Source of the DNA: CAZAMB01 sp964501365
GTDB lineage: Bacteria; Planctomycetota; Phycisphaerae; UBA1845
Length of the DNA: 64,000 nucleotides
Assembly (NCBI GenBank): GCA_964501365.1
Contig: CAZCST010000011.1
Span: forward strand, 1-64,000
Direction: 5' to 3'
In this document: positions 1 through 9,009 of the stretch, one piece after another
Position numbering within the stretch: position 1 is the stretch's first letter
Layout: each line of letters starts with the position of its first letter
The notes under the pieces: model-generated
Database searches by the model: none
Seen by the model: only the letters and a program-made list of their open reading frames with translations
Told to the model about the DNA's origin: nothing
Position numbers and translations under genes: made by a program

Positions 1-1
1 C

Positions 2-82
2 GGCATTCGCATCAGCCCCATCGATCTGGAAAAACTCAACCTGCTACGAGCGGAGATTGCACCACTGAAGGCAACGGCTTAG
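2..82 (+). CDS. C-terminal end of an unidentified gene (5' truncated by window edge)
   Basis: An open frame runs from the window edge to a TAG at 80-82 and encodes 26 residues ending in LLRAEIAPLKATA. It is too short to identify. The next open frame (from GTG 107) lies in the same reading frame directly after this stop, so the two may be adjacent genes or one gene split by a nonsense codon. Confidence 0.4.
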   Translation, partial: GIRISPIDLEKLNLLRAEIAPLKATA

Positions 83-106
83 AAATGGGAAAATGGAGTC
101 ACACCA

Positions 107-1384
107 GTGGCTTGTTTACAGATAATTCGAAGCGCGACCACATCCTTGTTCGTGACCCTGCGAGCATATGCAACGCACACGGAAACCGGGCGGTTTGAAT
201 TTAATAGTACTCATACACAACTAGGGTTGTCGCTGACGCAACCGACACCACTTCAAGTTGCAGAGGCTTTCCAAAGGGTGCTCATCGATCGCGCGCAGGT
301 TTGGAAATTGGATCAAGACAAAACGGATTTTCAACCGGACGTGTCGGGTACACCTCCGGAGAGACAGGCGGCTGAATTCGAACGAAAAACTAAGCGGATC
401 AATGCCCTTCGCGATCTTCATTTGAATCGCTATTGGTCTGGTTGCGATTATTTCAGAGGGAGCAGGCATTACGAGGATCAATTCGCAAAATCGATTTGCG
501 GTCAGCTTGAACTCAATGGACCACTTGACTCAACCATTCCAGGCCAACTTCGAAGATATCAACTTAAGTCATCGCTTGATTATCCCTATGGGAGTAGTTG
601 GAGAGTGGAAGAGATTTGGGATATTTTTGATGATTGTCGAAATCCGCAGGATGTGGTATCCGTCCTAAACCGGGCAAAAAGTTTCTATACGCAGGAATAT
701 CGCATTTGGCGAACTACGAGACCTTGCTCATTCAACACGGCACTGGCAAGACTGAATTCGGCATTTAACGGTGATCCAGGCGTTACGGGAGAAGCCCTTG
801 CAGTGTTGGCTGATGCTGCGCATGAGGAGAAGGACATAGCGACCGCTTTCTATTTGTATCGACTCTCAACGTTGGCGGCGCCGTCGGGTCCCGCGTTTGC
901 CCGATCCGCCTTCAATCAAGGCTATTTGCTGCGCAGTGAAGGTTTTCCGTGCCAATCGATTCGGATTCTCCAAACTATTTTCGAGTCCCAAGCGAACGAC
1001 AAGGACCGAGGGTCGCATCTCATGGAAGCCTTCAGAAACTATCGCCATCGCGCTGCCCTCGAGATTGCCGGTGCCTACGCCGACATGGGCAACTATCCCA
1101 TGTCTTGCTATTGGCTGTGGCTTGCTGACTACCGCTATGAGTATCAAAGTTGGTGTGGAACTTGTCGTTGGGATGAAGATGCCGTGATGCGAAAACGGCT
1201 TATCGACACTTCACTGGCTGCAGGACCTCTCGTGTTCGCCGCCAACATTGTGAGCGCACCAATCACCAACTGGCGAGTTTGGTTGATCTTCTGTGTTTCT
1301 TGCTGGGTAATTCGCAAACTAACTCGTCGCATGCCTTGCATGGCGACGGGTACTGGTGATGGAACCCGCGCACAAGAGCGCTAG
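107..1384 (+). CDS. hypothetical protein with TPR-like helical middle and C-terminal membrane segment
   Basis: This 425-residue protein is not recognised. The only in-frame start near the 5' end is GTG 107; no ATG and no clear Shine-Dalgarno sequence precede it. Residues of about 230-350 are Ala/Tyr-rich helices (for example TAFYLYRLSTLAAP and AGAYADMGNYPMS) that look like TPR or Sel1-type repeats. A hydrophobic stretch near the C-terminus (VWLIFCVSCWVIRK) could anchor it in the membrane. By eye it is more AT-rich than its neighbours, which may point to a different origin. Its 3' end overlaps the convergent aminopeptidase gene by 66 bp. Confidence 0.55.
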   Translation: MACLQIIRSATTSLFVTLRAYATHTETGRFEFNSTHTQLGLSLTQPTPLQVAEAFQRVLIDRAQVWKLDQDKTDFQPDVSGTPPERQAAEFERKTKRINALRDLHLNRYWSGCDYFRGSRHYEDQFAKSICGQLELNGPLDSTIPGQLRRYQLKSSLDYPYGSSWRVEEIWDIFDDCRNPQDVVSVLNRAKSFYTQEYRIWRTTRPCSFNTALARLNSAFNGDPGVTGEALAVLADAAHEEKDIATAFYLYRLSTLAAPSGPAFARSAFNQGYLLRSEGFPCQSIRILQTIFESQANDKDRGSHLMEAFRNYRHRAALEIAGAYADMGNYPMSCYWLWLADYRYEYQSWCGTCRWDEDAVMRKRLIDTSLAAGPLVFAANIVSAPITNWRVWLIFCVSCWVIRKLTRRMPCMATGTGDGTRAQER

Positions 1385-3433
1385 AGCGAACGCCACCAAT
1401 CCCCACGTAGAGGCCGCTGGGACCGCGCCGCTTGTGGCGGAGCAGAGAATGAAGTCCGGCGGAGTTCCACCGGCGGTCCAGGTCGTTTGAAAGCCCGTCC
1501 AGTCATGGCAGTCCACGTCGTTGTCGCCGTCCAGATCCGCCGCCTGACATCCCGGGTCGTACGCATGGCCGGTGCCGGAGAAGCATGTCGTGAACGCCGT
1601 GTAGTCCGCATTATCCACGTCGTTGTCGTCATCCATGTCGCCGATCATCAGCGCCCGCGAGGTCAGCCCGGTGCGAAGAATCCACTGGTCGGGGTCAAAA
1701 TTGACGAAAAGAGGAGTAAGCGTAATGGGCGCCACGAATCGCTGGGTCCGCTGATCGTTCCACGCCTTTACTGTTTCCTTGGCGCCGCCCGACGCACTCA
1801 CGACCACATCCACCGGCATGGTGAACACATTGGGGTAGGGGGAGCCCTGCAACTGCTCGACGCGGAAATGCAAATACCTCTGACCGTCAATCACGATCGA
1901 ATCAGACCCAAACCGGTACGTGGGTGATCCAACCGCGTATACCATCTCGTCGAAAAACCACGACAAATTCTGCCCGTACGTCGCCGATGCAGATGATGCG
2001 AAGTCATCGGTCGTCGCGGCTTTGCCCTGGTAAGCGGCCCGGTAGTCAGCCAGTATCTGGAAAAACGTGGCATCGCCCACGACATGGCGTAGCTGGTGCA
2101 ACACCCACGCCCCTTTGCGATAGCTGAAATCCGAGCTGAAAATTCGATTGGCGTTGGCCGTGCCCGCAACCGAAACATAGACCGAGTCTTCTGTCGTATT
2201 TCCGAAGTTGAGAGGCTTTCGGCTTTGCATCGCGCTGAAATACGCGGCGGGGTCCGACGCCCCGAGCTTGAATTCCAGCCACAACGCTTCGCCATACGTT
2301 GCAAATCCCTCATTGAGCCAGATATCGCTCCATGTCTTGCACGTTACGTTATCGCCCCACCACTGGTGGGTCAGCTCGTGTGAGGTCAGGCTCTCGCTGA
2401 ATCCGCTTTGGCCGGTCATGGTCTGGTGTTCCATCCCGCCGCTGAACGGGAAGTTGTAGAGACCATATTTTTCACTGACAAACGGGTATTCGCCGAACAG
2501 CGGGCGAAACGCGGTCATCATGTCGGTGACCTTTTCCCAGCCGGCGCGGTTCCCGGCTGTGTCGTTTTCAGGGTAGATGTAGAATTCCACCGGCATGGTC
2601 CCGCCGGGATAATTGTACGTCTTGGTCCACGTCGTATAGTTCGTCGCCGAAAACGACGCGAGATACGTCGCCATCGGCAAGGTGCTGGCCCAGTGATATT
2701 TCTTCCGGTTTCCTGAAAGGGTCTGGACGCTCTGCAGAATTCCGTTGCCCGCCACGCTGAAGTTATTGGGGGCCGTCACCGAGATCTCAATCGTGGATTT
2801 GTCTGAGTTGTCACCAGGGACGTTGACGTCGCCATCCTTGACCGGCCACCACGAATACGCGTAGTAGGGTTCGCTGAGGGTTGCGGCCACTGCGGTCCCC
2901 GAATGACTGCGTACTTCAAACGATCCAAGACCCACGGATGTCGTGTTCCCCGTATACGCAATCATCACGGTGAAAACTTCGTCCATCCCGTACGTCCGAT
3001 CCAGCGTCACGGTTCGGCTCGACGTCGAATTCGTCGTCACGGTCACGGGCACGTTGTTCACGCGTGCGCTCGTGATGGTGTATTGGCTTCGCAGCCGAAT
3101 CGTGAAGTTGGTCAGGTTCGACGACTTGCTCTGGACGGTGATGGTATTCGTTCCCGTGATGGTGCAGGTGTTCCCGCCCGTGTTCAGATTGGTCAGTTCG
3201 ATATCAAGGTTGTAGTGCAGAACGTCCGTTTCGGTCATCGCCTCCGCGACGCCGCCTTCGGGCTCTCCCAAGCCCTCCTGCTCCCAGCCCGCGATGCGGG
3301 CCCGCGATTTGCCGCAGCCATCAATGGACGGCTCGTCACCCGGTGACCCCTGGGCCATGGTGGGCTGGACCATGTAGACCGCGCAAACAATCCCGAAGGC
3401 TAGTCCAAAAAAGCGACGAATTGCAGAACCCAT
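1319..3433 (-). CDS. exported M1-family zinc aminopeptidase with dockerin-like repeats and IPTL-CTERM-like tail
   Basis: A secreted zinc metallopeptidase of the M1 (gluzincin) family, expected to remove N-terminal residues from peptides outside the cytoplasm. With the start at 3433 the protein has 704 residues: an N-terminal signal peptide (GLAFGIVCAVYMVQP), the beta-sandwich domain, a GGMEH exopeptidase-type motif (about 332-336), and HELTH (352-356) with the third zinc ligand Glu at about 375 (LNEGFATY). After the catalytic part come two Asp-rich loops resembling dockerin EF-hands (DMDDDNDVDNAD and DLDGDNDVDCHD). A C-terminal sorting signal follows: VPAASTWGL, a hydrophobic helix, then an Arg-rich end, like IPTL-CTERM. 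The start was chosen because GGAGG lies 8 bp upstream; a longer ATG start at 3451 lacks such a site. Confidence 0.9.
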   Translation of the reverse strand: MGSAIRRFFGLAFGIVCAVYMVQPTMAQGSPGDEPSIDGCGKSRARIAGWEQEGLGEPEGGVAEAMTETDVLHYNLDIELTNLNTGGNTCTITGTNTITVQSKSSNLTNFTIRLRSQYTITSARVNNVPVTVTTNSTSSRTVTLDRTYGMDEVFTVMIAYTGNTTSVGLGSFEVRSHSGTAVAATLSEPYYAYSWWPVKDGDVNVPGDNSDKSTIEISVTAPNNFSVAGNGILQSVQTLSGNRKKYHWASTLPMATYLASFSATNYTTWTKTYNYPGGTMPVEFYIYPENDTAGNRAGWEKVTDMMTAFRPLFGEYPFVSEKYGLYNFPFSGGMEHQTMTGQSGFSESLTSHELTHQWWGDNVTCKTWSDIWLNEGFATYGEALWLEFKLGASDPAAYFSAMQSRKPLNFGNTTEDSVYVSVAGTANANRIFSSDFSYRKGAWVLHQLRHVVGDATFFQILADYRAAYQGKAATTDDFASSASATYGQNLSWFFDEMVYAVGSPTYRFGSDSIVIDGQRYLHFRVEQLQGSPYPNVFTMPVDVVVSASGGAKETVKAWNDQRTQRFVAPITLTPLFVNFDPDQWILRTGLTSRALMIGDMDDDNDVDNADYTAFTTCFSGTGHAYDPGCQAADLDGDNDVDCHDWTGFQTTWTAGGTPPDFILCSATSGAVPAASTWGLVAFALALLCAGSITSTRRHARHATS

Positions 3434-3441
3434 CCCCCAAC

Positions 3442-3446
3442 CCTCC
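3442..3446 (-). promoter_or_regulatory. Shine-Dalgarno site deciding the aminopeptidase start
   Basis: GGAGG on the minus strand, 8 bp before ATG 3433. It favours the shorter protein starting MGSAIRRFFG over the upstream ATG at 3451. Confidence 0.6.
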
Positions 3447-3662
3447 GGCATGTCAAACTTGATACAAATCGCTAAAGCTTATCGGCCATGCACTTGGCAT
3501 GAATGATAGCTCAAATGACCATGTGAAAACAACCTGCCTTCATGCTCAACCCCTTGAAACATTTCGGAAATGGCCGAAAATCGTCAGAAATTGGCGTTCC
3601 TGCAAGTAGGAAGAGCACTGCCGACATTGTAAGGAAACTGACGTGGCGACGGATTTTCCCTC

Positions 3663-4580
3663 ATGACTGCTTTACGCAAATCAAACTCTTCCGCGTTTAC
3701 GCTCATCGAGCTACTCGTCGTCATCGCCATCATCGCCTTGCTGATCAGCATCCTGATTCCGACTTTGTCGCGGGCCAGAGAATCAGCCAAGACAGCGGTT
3801 TGTTTATCCAACCAGCGGCAGATTGCGATGGCCGCCAAGCTCTACATGGACAATCACGGAGGCAAGATGTTCCACCACCACGAAGGTTGGGTGCTGGATG
3901 ATGGTTCGCAGATGGCGCATTTGCCGGCTGACGTGGGTGGCTGCGAAGGGGGAGGCTACGGAAGCAGCGAGGCCGAAAAGCCCTGGGTCATCTTTCTTCA
4001 GCCGTACATGAATTCGCGCAAGTCCGGGTTCTGCCCTTCCGACCCAACGGAGAAATCTCCGAAGCTCTCCACCCGGCTTTTCGAGTACAACGGAAATATT
4101 GCCAGCACGGAGCAGGAGCCTCCGCAGGACTCCGAACTTTCCATCGCACTGGCCAACCGTCTCACCATGGTCAGCTACGTGCTGAATTCCATCTTCACCC
4201 ACCGCTCCTGCCGATACGCAAAAGAGGGTGCGTTGGACGGCTTTCTTTCCGATTCACGCGTTTCCGCGCTGAAAAATCCCAATGTTATCATGTTCTCCGA
4301 GCGAAATTCCGAGGCCATGAACGCCGAAGACAACGAGGCCTTCGGCAGTGTAGGGCAGGACGATTACGACTCATGGGTGGGTGAGCCGGCGCTGGTCCAA
4401 TGGGGCGCGGAGGCCGGGACGTACGCCAGTCAAGGTTGGATTCGATATAACCGCCACGGCGATTCTGCGAATTACATCTACGTGGATGGCCACGCCGAAC
4501 GCGCACGCTGGAGCCAGATTCGCCGCGATCAGTTTCCCGATGGGGTGGTGCGCCGGCCGTTGGAGCATCCGCCTCGATGA
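3663..4580 (+). CDS. type II secretion-like pseudopilin with prepilin N-methylation signal
   Basis: A 305-residue pseudopilin-like protein of the class greatly expanded in Planctomycetota. The N-terminus has the prepilin peptidase motif SSAFTLIELLVV, with the hydrophobic alpha-1 helix at about 12-35. The residue before the conserved Phe is Ala rather than Gly, which is frequent in this group. The C-terminal part is a globular domain with a late VDGHAERARW element, resembling the H-x9-DG motif of DUF1559-type proteins. It is probably anchored in the inner membrane and facing the periplasm. No type II secretion or pilus assembly genes lie nearby, so its role is open. The ATG at 3663 sits right before the typical short basic leader. 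Confidence 0.85.
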   Translation: MTALRKSNSSAFTLIELLVVIAIIALLISILIPTLSRARESAKTAVCLSNQRQIAMAAKLYMDNHGGKMFHHHEGWVLDDGSQMAHLPADVGGCEGGGYGSSEAEKPWVIFLQPYMNSRKSGFCPSDPTEKSPKLSTRLFEYNGNIASTEQEPPQDSELSIALANRLTMVSYVLNSIFTHRSCRYAKEGALDGFLSDSRVSALKNPNVIMFSERNSEAMNAEDNEAFGSVGQDDYDSWVGEPALVQWGAEAGTYASQGWIRYNRHGDSANYIYVDGHAERARWSQIRRDQFPDGVVRRPLEHPPR

Positions 4581-4633
4581 AGGAGAGGCGCCGCGGGAGA
4601 AAATCGCAATACGGATGAACTCTGCCCGATTGG

Positions 4634-4921
4634 TTACGGGCAAATGTTTGTGATGGTTCCCAGCGGCTGCCCACCGCCGCACTGGCCCGGAACGGTGCAG
4701 GTTGGGTCAATGCAGTAATCGCCCACGTCCGCCGCGTTCACCTGAAACGAGCCCGGAGCGCAGTTTCCCAGGATCGTGCCGCACGGATCGACGTACGCCG
4801 TTGCATTCGTCAGGCGTTCATTGCACGACTCAAGGAAACCAAGCGGAAGAATTCCGGCCAGCAGTGTTCCCGACGCAACCGCACGAAATACACGCCGAAC
4901 GCCATGACGCTGTGTCTTCAT
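4634..4921 (-). CDS. small exported Cys-containing protein
   Basis: A 95-residue protein starting at ATG 4921, where AGGAT lies upstream; a longer frame to 5029 gives an implausible N-terminus. A basic start and a hydrophobic stretch (VASGTLLAGILPLGFL) form a signal peptide. The mature part has six Cys and is rich in Gly/Pro (YCIDPTCTVPGQCGG). It has the same layout as the next gene on the same strand and is probably related to it. Function unknown; likely a periplasmic or surface component. Confidence 0.6.
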   Translation of the reverse strand: MKTQRHGVRRVFRAVASGTLLAGILPLGFLESCNERLTNATAYVDPCGTILGNCAPGSFQVNAADVGDYCIDPTCTVPGQCGGGQPLGTITNICP

Positions 4922-5043
4922 AACTCGCATCCTACTGGCCATGTCAGGCCGAAAAGCAAAGACTGCAAACGCAAATTGATGCTCAAAATCCAAAACGCAG
5001 GCCGAAGCAATCAGCCGCGAATCACTCATCAGTCAGGTCGTTC

Positions 5044-5292
5044 CTAGGGGGGGCAGTCGGCAAACAACGGTCCTGTCTGCGCGCCATTGGCATCGACACC
5101 CGTGTTTGCACAGGGGTCAATTGTCCCGCCCAGGATTCCGTTCTGGCAGTCGAAGATAAAGCAAAAGTCTGTCGCTCCCAGGCCGGCTTCAGCCGTGTAA
5201 GGGACGCAACCGGTGCCCGGTCCCGACAGCAAATATCCGCCGCCCGCCGCCAACGCCATCAACGTGACAACTCTCCGAGCCGACAATCGCAT
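5044..5292 (-). CDS. small exported Cys-containing protein
   Basis: An 82-residue protein with a good Shine-Dalgarno site (AAAGGATG) before ATG 5292. It has a signal peptide with an Ala/Gly-rich core (MALAAGGGYLLSG) and a possible lipobox-like GTGC. The short mature part contains FCFIFDCQNG and DPCANTG and ends in DCPP. It lies 122 bp upstream of the similar small gene at 4634-4921. I know of no assigned function for proteins of this kind. Confidence 0.6.
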   Translation of the reverse strand: MRLSARRVVTLMALAAGGGYLLSGPGTGCVPYTAEAGLGATDFCFIFDCQNGILGGTIDPCANTGVDANGAQTGPLFADCPP

Positions 5293-6010
5293 GAATCATC
5301 CTTTCGACTTTAGCGGCCAGTTATTAAACGCTCGCGCTGAAGGAAGTTCAACCCAAACTACCACTTTCGCACATCGGGAACGCCGGGGCGGCCGCGCCTT
5401 GGCCGCCCAGCTTGGATCACTGGATAGTAATCTCCAGTCTCTAGCTTGATGGAGTATATCCCGCCCCAAAAGTCCCGACAACCCCGTCAGTTGCGTGGGC
5501 ACTGGTAGAGTTCGGGTGCCACGGACGGCTTTTCCGCCCGTGCTATTTGGTGCCACTGCACTTGAGCAATACCCTCCTCCCTTCGAGTGACAAGTTCTGC
5601 AGGGTGCCCCAATCGCCCGCCGCAGTGGATGGGCGGGACTCGATGATTTGACATATGTCACGCCAGCATTCTCCGCCTCCCATCCCCTTGTATCTTGTTC
5701 ATTATTCATTGGATCGTGCATGCTAACAGCTGGTGATGCCATTGGCGGGCAACGGACGCTGATCGCGTGGGCGGGCGGAAACGATTGCCGTGCAATCGAC
5801 CGTAACGCAAGAACGAAACGCCCTCGCGAGACGCTTGGCTCGAAAGCGAACGCTGCGGAAATTGCACCGAATCGGAATCATTATACGGAACCCACACACC
5901 CGCTACTGGCCGAGAAAACAGTGTTGCAGTACTAGCTGACTCGGCGCAAAACATCGGCGCAATCGGCATATCTTGAGCCACTTGGAACATCTGCACCATG
6001 TTCGACGCAG
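5293..6010. other. intergenic region of about 700 bp
   Basis: No credible gene is seen. Short frames here (for example 5296-5742 minus) give Arg/Pro/Ser-rich translations without domains or ribosome sites. The only clear structure is the REP-like palindrome at 5515-5556. Confidence 0.5.
5515..5556. repeat. REP-like palindrome flanked by direct repeats
   Basis: A hairpin of the form ACGGxCGG-CTTTT-CCGxCCGT is bracketed by two copies of GGTGCCAC (5515-5522 and 5549-5556). This layout is typical of intergenic repetitive palindromes. There is only one copy in this window. Confidence 0.45.
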
Positions 6011-7729
6011 TCAAGGTGACGCCGGACCTGATGGTTTCAGGAAATCGTCCACTGCATCCGACACCGAGGTGAATCGGTTGATGTTGCCCGTCTTCGCCTC
6101 CACACCTTCGCGGCGAAGAATGTCGCGTACAGAGGCACGCGCCTCGACAATTTGCAGGCGGCAGCCTGATGCGGCCAGTTTGTCGTGCAGCTCGGCCAGC
6201 ATCTGCGCAGCGTGCATGTCCACGCGAGGGGCCGCCGAAAGATCGCAAATCGCCAGTTTCGGCCGCAGGTTGTGCGCACGCTCTTCCACGATGTCACGAA
6301 TGTGGTCGGCATTGAAATAGAGGATGCCTGACTCCGGGCGGAAGATGAGCACATCAGCCACGGTTTCGTTGTCAGAGTGCCGGGCCAGATCGGAGTAGCG
6401 ACGCGATCCGGGAATTCTGCCAAGGAAGGCCACGTGTGGCCGGGCGACCAGGCGGATGATAAGCACGAGTGAGATGACGGCTCCAATCAACACGCCGCGC
6501 AACAGTCCCGAACCAAGCACGCCAAGCAGTGCAGCAACAGCCACGACGTATTCACTCCGGTTCGATCGTCGAAGATGATTCAGCGCGGAAACGTTGAACA
6601 GTCCGCTCACAGCCACCAACACGATGGCCGCCAACACGGGTTGGGGCAGAAAACGCAGCAGGCCGGAGAGAAACATCACGACCACCAGAATCACCAACGA
6701 TGCGAAAAGCCCCGAGAGCGGCGTCCGCGCCCCCCCGCTTTCGTTCACCAGCGATTGCGACATGCCGCCACTCACGGGAAAACCACGGCCCAGCGACGCG
6801 GCCAGATTCGCCCCGGCGAGGGCCAGAAATTCCTGGTTGGCGTCCAGCCGCCCGCCGTGCTTGGCGGCGAACATGCGGCCAATTGCGGCCGTTTCCACCG
6901 CGCCAAGGAGAAAGCAGGCCAGTGCGAGAGGCAAAAGCTCGTTCAAGTCGGTCCACTGAATAGCGGGGATACCGATTGCCGGTAGTCCCTGTGGCACGCC
7001 GCCCAGCAGACTCACGCCGCTGGCATCCAGGTGCGCCAGAGCAGCCAAAACGATTCCGCCGATGACTACAAATAACGCGACAGGTCGGCTCTTGAGAAAC
7101 ACCTTCCCAAGTACCAGGATCGCCAGCGCGGCGAGGCCGATGATCAAAGAGGCGGCATTTGTTTCCTCCAAGTGGGAAAAGAAATGGCCCGCGCGCTCCC
7201 AGAAACTGCCGTGGCCGCCCTTGAAGCCAAATAGCTTCGGCAATTGGGTACTGGCCAGGAACAATGCAACGCCGCACTTGAACCCAACCATGACGCTTTC
7301 GGAAATAAACGTGACGATCCCCCCTGCCCGGGCAAGCCATGCCAAAAATGCAATGAGTGAGACAAGCATTGCTGTGCCCGCGGCCAGCGCACCGAAGCGC
7401 GTGGCATCTCCACCGGCAATTTCGCCCAGAGAAGCGCCAATCAATAGTGAAATTGCGGAACTGACGGTGATCGCGGTGTGCTGTGAGCTGCAGAACAGCC
7501 AGAAAACCAGTCCGGAAAAGAGGCACGCGTAGAGTCCCGCCTCCGGCGGCAGGTTGGCCAACGAAGCATCTGCGATACCAGAAGGCAACAGATAGGTCGC
7601 CAGCGTAATGCCCGCCACTATGTCTGCTCGCAACCAGCTACCTTCGTAGGTCCGCAGCCAGGACAACGCGGGAATCCAGCGAGTTGGAGAAGCAGATGAC
7701 GGAAAGCTGGTTTGTGCCATCGGTGTCAT
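6011..7729 (-). CDS. SulP-family anion transporter with C-terminal STAS domain
   Basis: A 572-residue inner-membrane permease of the SulP/SLC26 family, which carries sulfate, bicarbonate or related anions. The N-terminal half has the family signature region (VAGITLATYLLPSGIADASL, LPPEAGLYACLFSG) followed by about 10-12 hydrophobic segments. A cytoplasmic STAS domain spans about 455-560 (ILYFNADHIRDIV, LAICDLSAAPRVD). The substrate cannot be read from the sequence. The gene begins 5 bp after the PPK2 stop codon, so the two are surely cotranscribed. A second in-frame ATG at 7720 (MAQTSF) is an equally possible start. Confidence 0.9.
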   Translation of the reverse strand: MTPMAQTSFPSSASPTRWIPALSWLRTYEGSWLRADIVAGITLATYLLPSGIADASLANLPPEAGLYACLFSGLVFWLFCSSQHTAITVSSAISLLIGASLGEIAGGDATRFGALAAGTAMLVSLIAFLAWLARAGGIVTFISESVMVGFKCGVALFLASTQLPKLFGFKGGHGSFWERAGHFFSHLEETNAASLIIGLAALAILVLGKVFLKSRPVALFVVIGGIVLAALAHLDASGVSLLGGVPQGLPAIGIPAIQWTDLNELLPLALACFLLGAVETAAIGRMFAAKHGGRLDANQEFLALAGANLAASLGRGFPVSGGMSQSLVNESGGARTPLSGLFASLVILVVVMFLSGLLRFLPQPVLAAIVLVAVSGLFNVSALNHLRRSNRSEYVVAVAALLGVLGSGLLRGVLIGAVISLVLIIRLVARPHVAFLGRIPGSRRYSDLARHSDNETVADVLIFRPESGILYFNADHIRDIVEERAHNLRPKLAICDLSAAPRVDMHAAQMLAELHDKLAASGCRLQIVEARASVRDILRREGVEAKTGNINRFTSVSDAVDDFLKPSGPASP

Positions 7730-7734
7730 CCAAG

Positions 7735-8544
7735 TCAGTATTTTTCCGGAACGAACTTCCTTCCACTCAACGTGGCCTGATCGTCGTACGCACCTTTCAT
7801 CGATCGTTTCGGAAGCTTCACCTTCTCGTGTGTAACCTTTTTATGTGGAATGAGATTGAGAATGTGTGCCAGACAATTGAGCCGGGCTCGCTTCTTGTCG
7901 TCCGAATGGAGGATGTGCCATGGCGCCCATGCCGTATCGGTGGCCTTAAGCATCTGGTCGCGGGCACGCGAGTACTCGAACCACTTGCTGCGCGAAGGCA
8001 GATCCATGGGGCTGAGCTTCCATTGGCGCAGTGGATCATTGATCCGCGCCTCGAAGCGGCGCTTCTGCTCTTTGTCGCTGACTTCCATCCAAATCTTGAT
8101 CAGCCGGATACCGCCATCCACGACATCCTTCTCGAACTCGGGACAACGATCGAGGAAGCGGGCATGTTGTTCCTTCGTGCAGAAATTCATTACATGTTCG
8201 ACGCCGGCGCGGTTGTACCAGCTACGGTCGAAAATAATGACCTCGCCCGCCGCCGGAAAGTGCGGAACATAACGCTGGATGTACATTTGCGATTTTTCAC
8301 GATCGGATGGCGCGGGCAGCGCCACGACGCGGAACACCCGGGGACTCACCCTTTCGGTCAGGGCGCGGATGGTGCCGCCCTTGCCCGCAGCATCGCGGCC
8401 TTCAAAAACGATGATGACCCGCAGGCCCTTGTGCTTCACCCACTCCTGGAGGTGACACAACTGCGCCTGGAGTTTGCGGAGTTCCTTTTCGTAATCCTTA
8501 CTTTTCAGCTTGTTCGTTGTACTGCGGGATGGATCATTGCTCAT
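7735..8544 (-). CDS. ppk2: polyphosphate kinase 2 family protein
   Basis: A 269-residue PPK2-family phosphotransferase, which moves phosphate between polyphosphate and nucleotides. Visible motifs are the Walker A loop GRDAAGKGGT (49-58), the Walker B/lid region FDRSWYNRAG (105-114), and conserved downstream blocks (WMEVSDKEQKRRF, RINDPLRQWKLSPMD, TAWAPWHILHSDDKKRARLN). The length fits single-domain class I enzymes, which often favour ADP or GDP phosphorylation; the preferred nucleotide cannot be decided here. AGGGAG lies 8 bp before ATG 8544. It is the first gene of a two-gene unit with the SulP transporter. Confidence 0.93.
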   Translation of the reverse strand: MSNDPSRSTTNKLKSKDYEKELRKLQAQLCHLQEWVKHKGLRVIIVFEGRDAAGKGGTIRALTERVSPRVFRVVALPAPSDREKSQMYIQRYVPHFPAAGEVIIFDRSWYNRAGVEHVMNFCTKEQHARFLDRCPEFEKDVVDGGIRLIKIWMEVSDKEQKRRFEARINDPLRQWKLSPMDLPSRSKWFEYSRARDQMLKATDTAWAPWHILHSDDKKRARLNCLAHILNLIPHKKVTHEKVKLPKRSMKGAYDDQATLSGRKFVPEKY

Positions 8545-9009
8545 GAGTCGGCTCCCTGAACGGACATTTTCGAAGCATAACCTACGTCATCCAACGCGAG
8601 TTTGCATCTTTTATGCAACTTCAGACAACAGAGACTCCCGTGCGGTATTGAGTTGCATCTTGCGTGCCAGCTTGGACGTCAACCTGTGCCGCTTTGTCTG
8701 TTGAAGCGGAAGATGCGTTGCTGAGTTGTCAGCCGGTAGAAGGACTGAACTAATCGCATACAATTCGCCTACATTCACATGCTGGACAAACCTCACAACC
8801 GGTCGTTTTGGAAAATGCCGATGCCTTTTCGTCGCGGACACCATCCCCAATTTATTGCACCACGGTCCGCGCATTTCCAATTCTGGTACGCGGAATGCAT
8901 CGGGCACAACATGTACGATGCGCTCTTGCATTTGCACCCATTTGGAGCCGGTAGTATAAGGCTGCCACCGGATCAGGAGAAGCAAATATCACCGCCGGGG
9001 ATTCGCCTT
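8545..9009. other. divergent intergenic region between ppk2-sulP and the RND operon
   Basis: It should hold the promoters of both divergent units. I could not pick a convincing -35/-10 pair, and the short frames inside (8611-8985 minus, 8726-8959 plus) look random. The RND adaptor frame extends upstream to 8779, but that extension is low-quality sequence and ATG 9010 is preferred. Confidence 0.4.

Noticed and set aside
5296..5742. 148-residue minus-strand frame in the large gap
   Set aside because: No ribosome site, no domain, and it crosses the REP-like palindrome.
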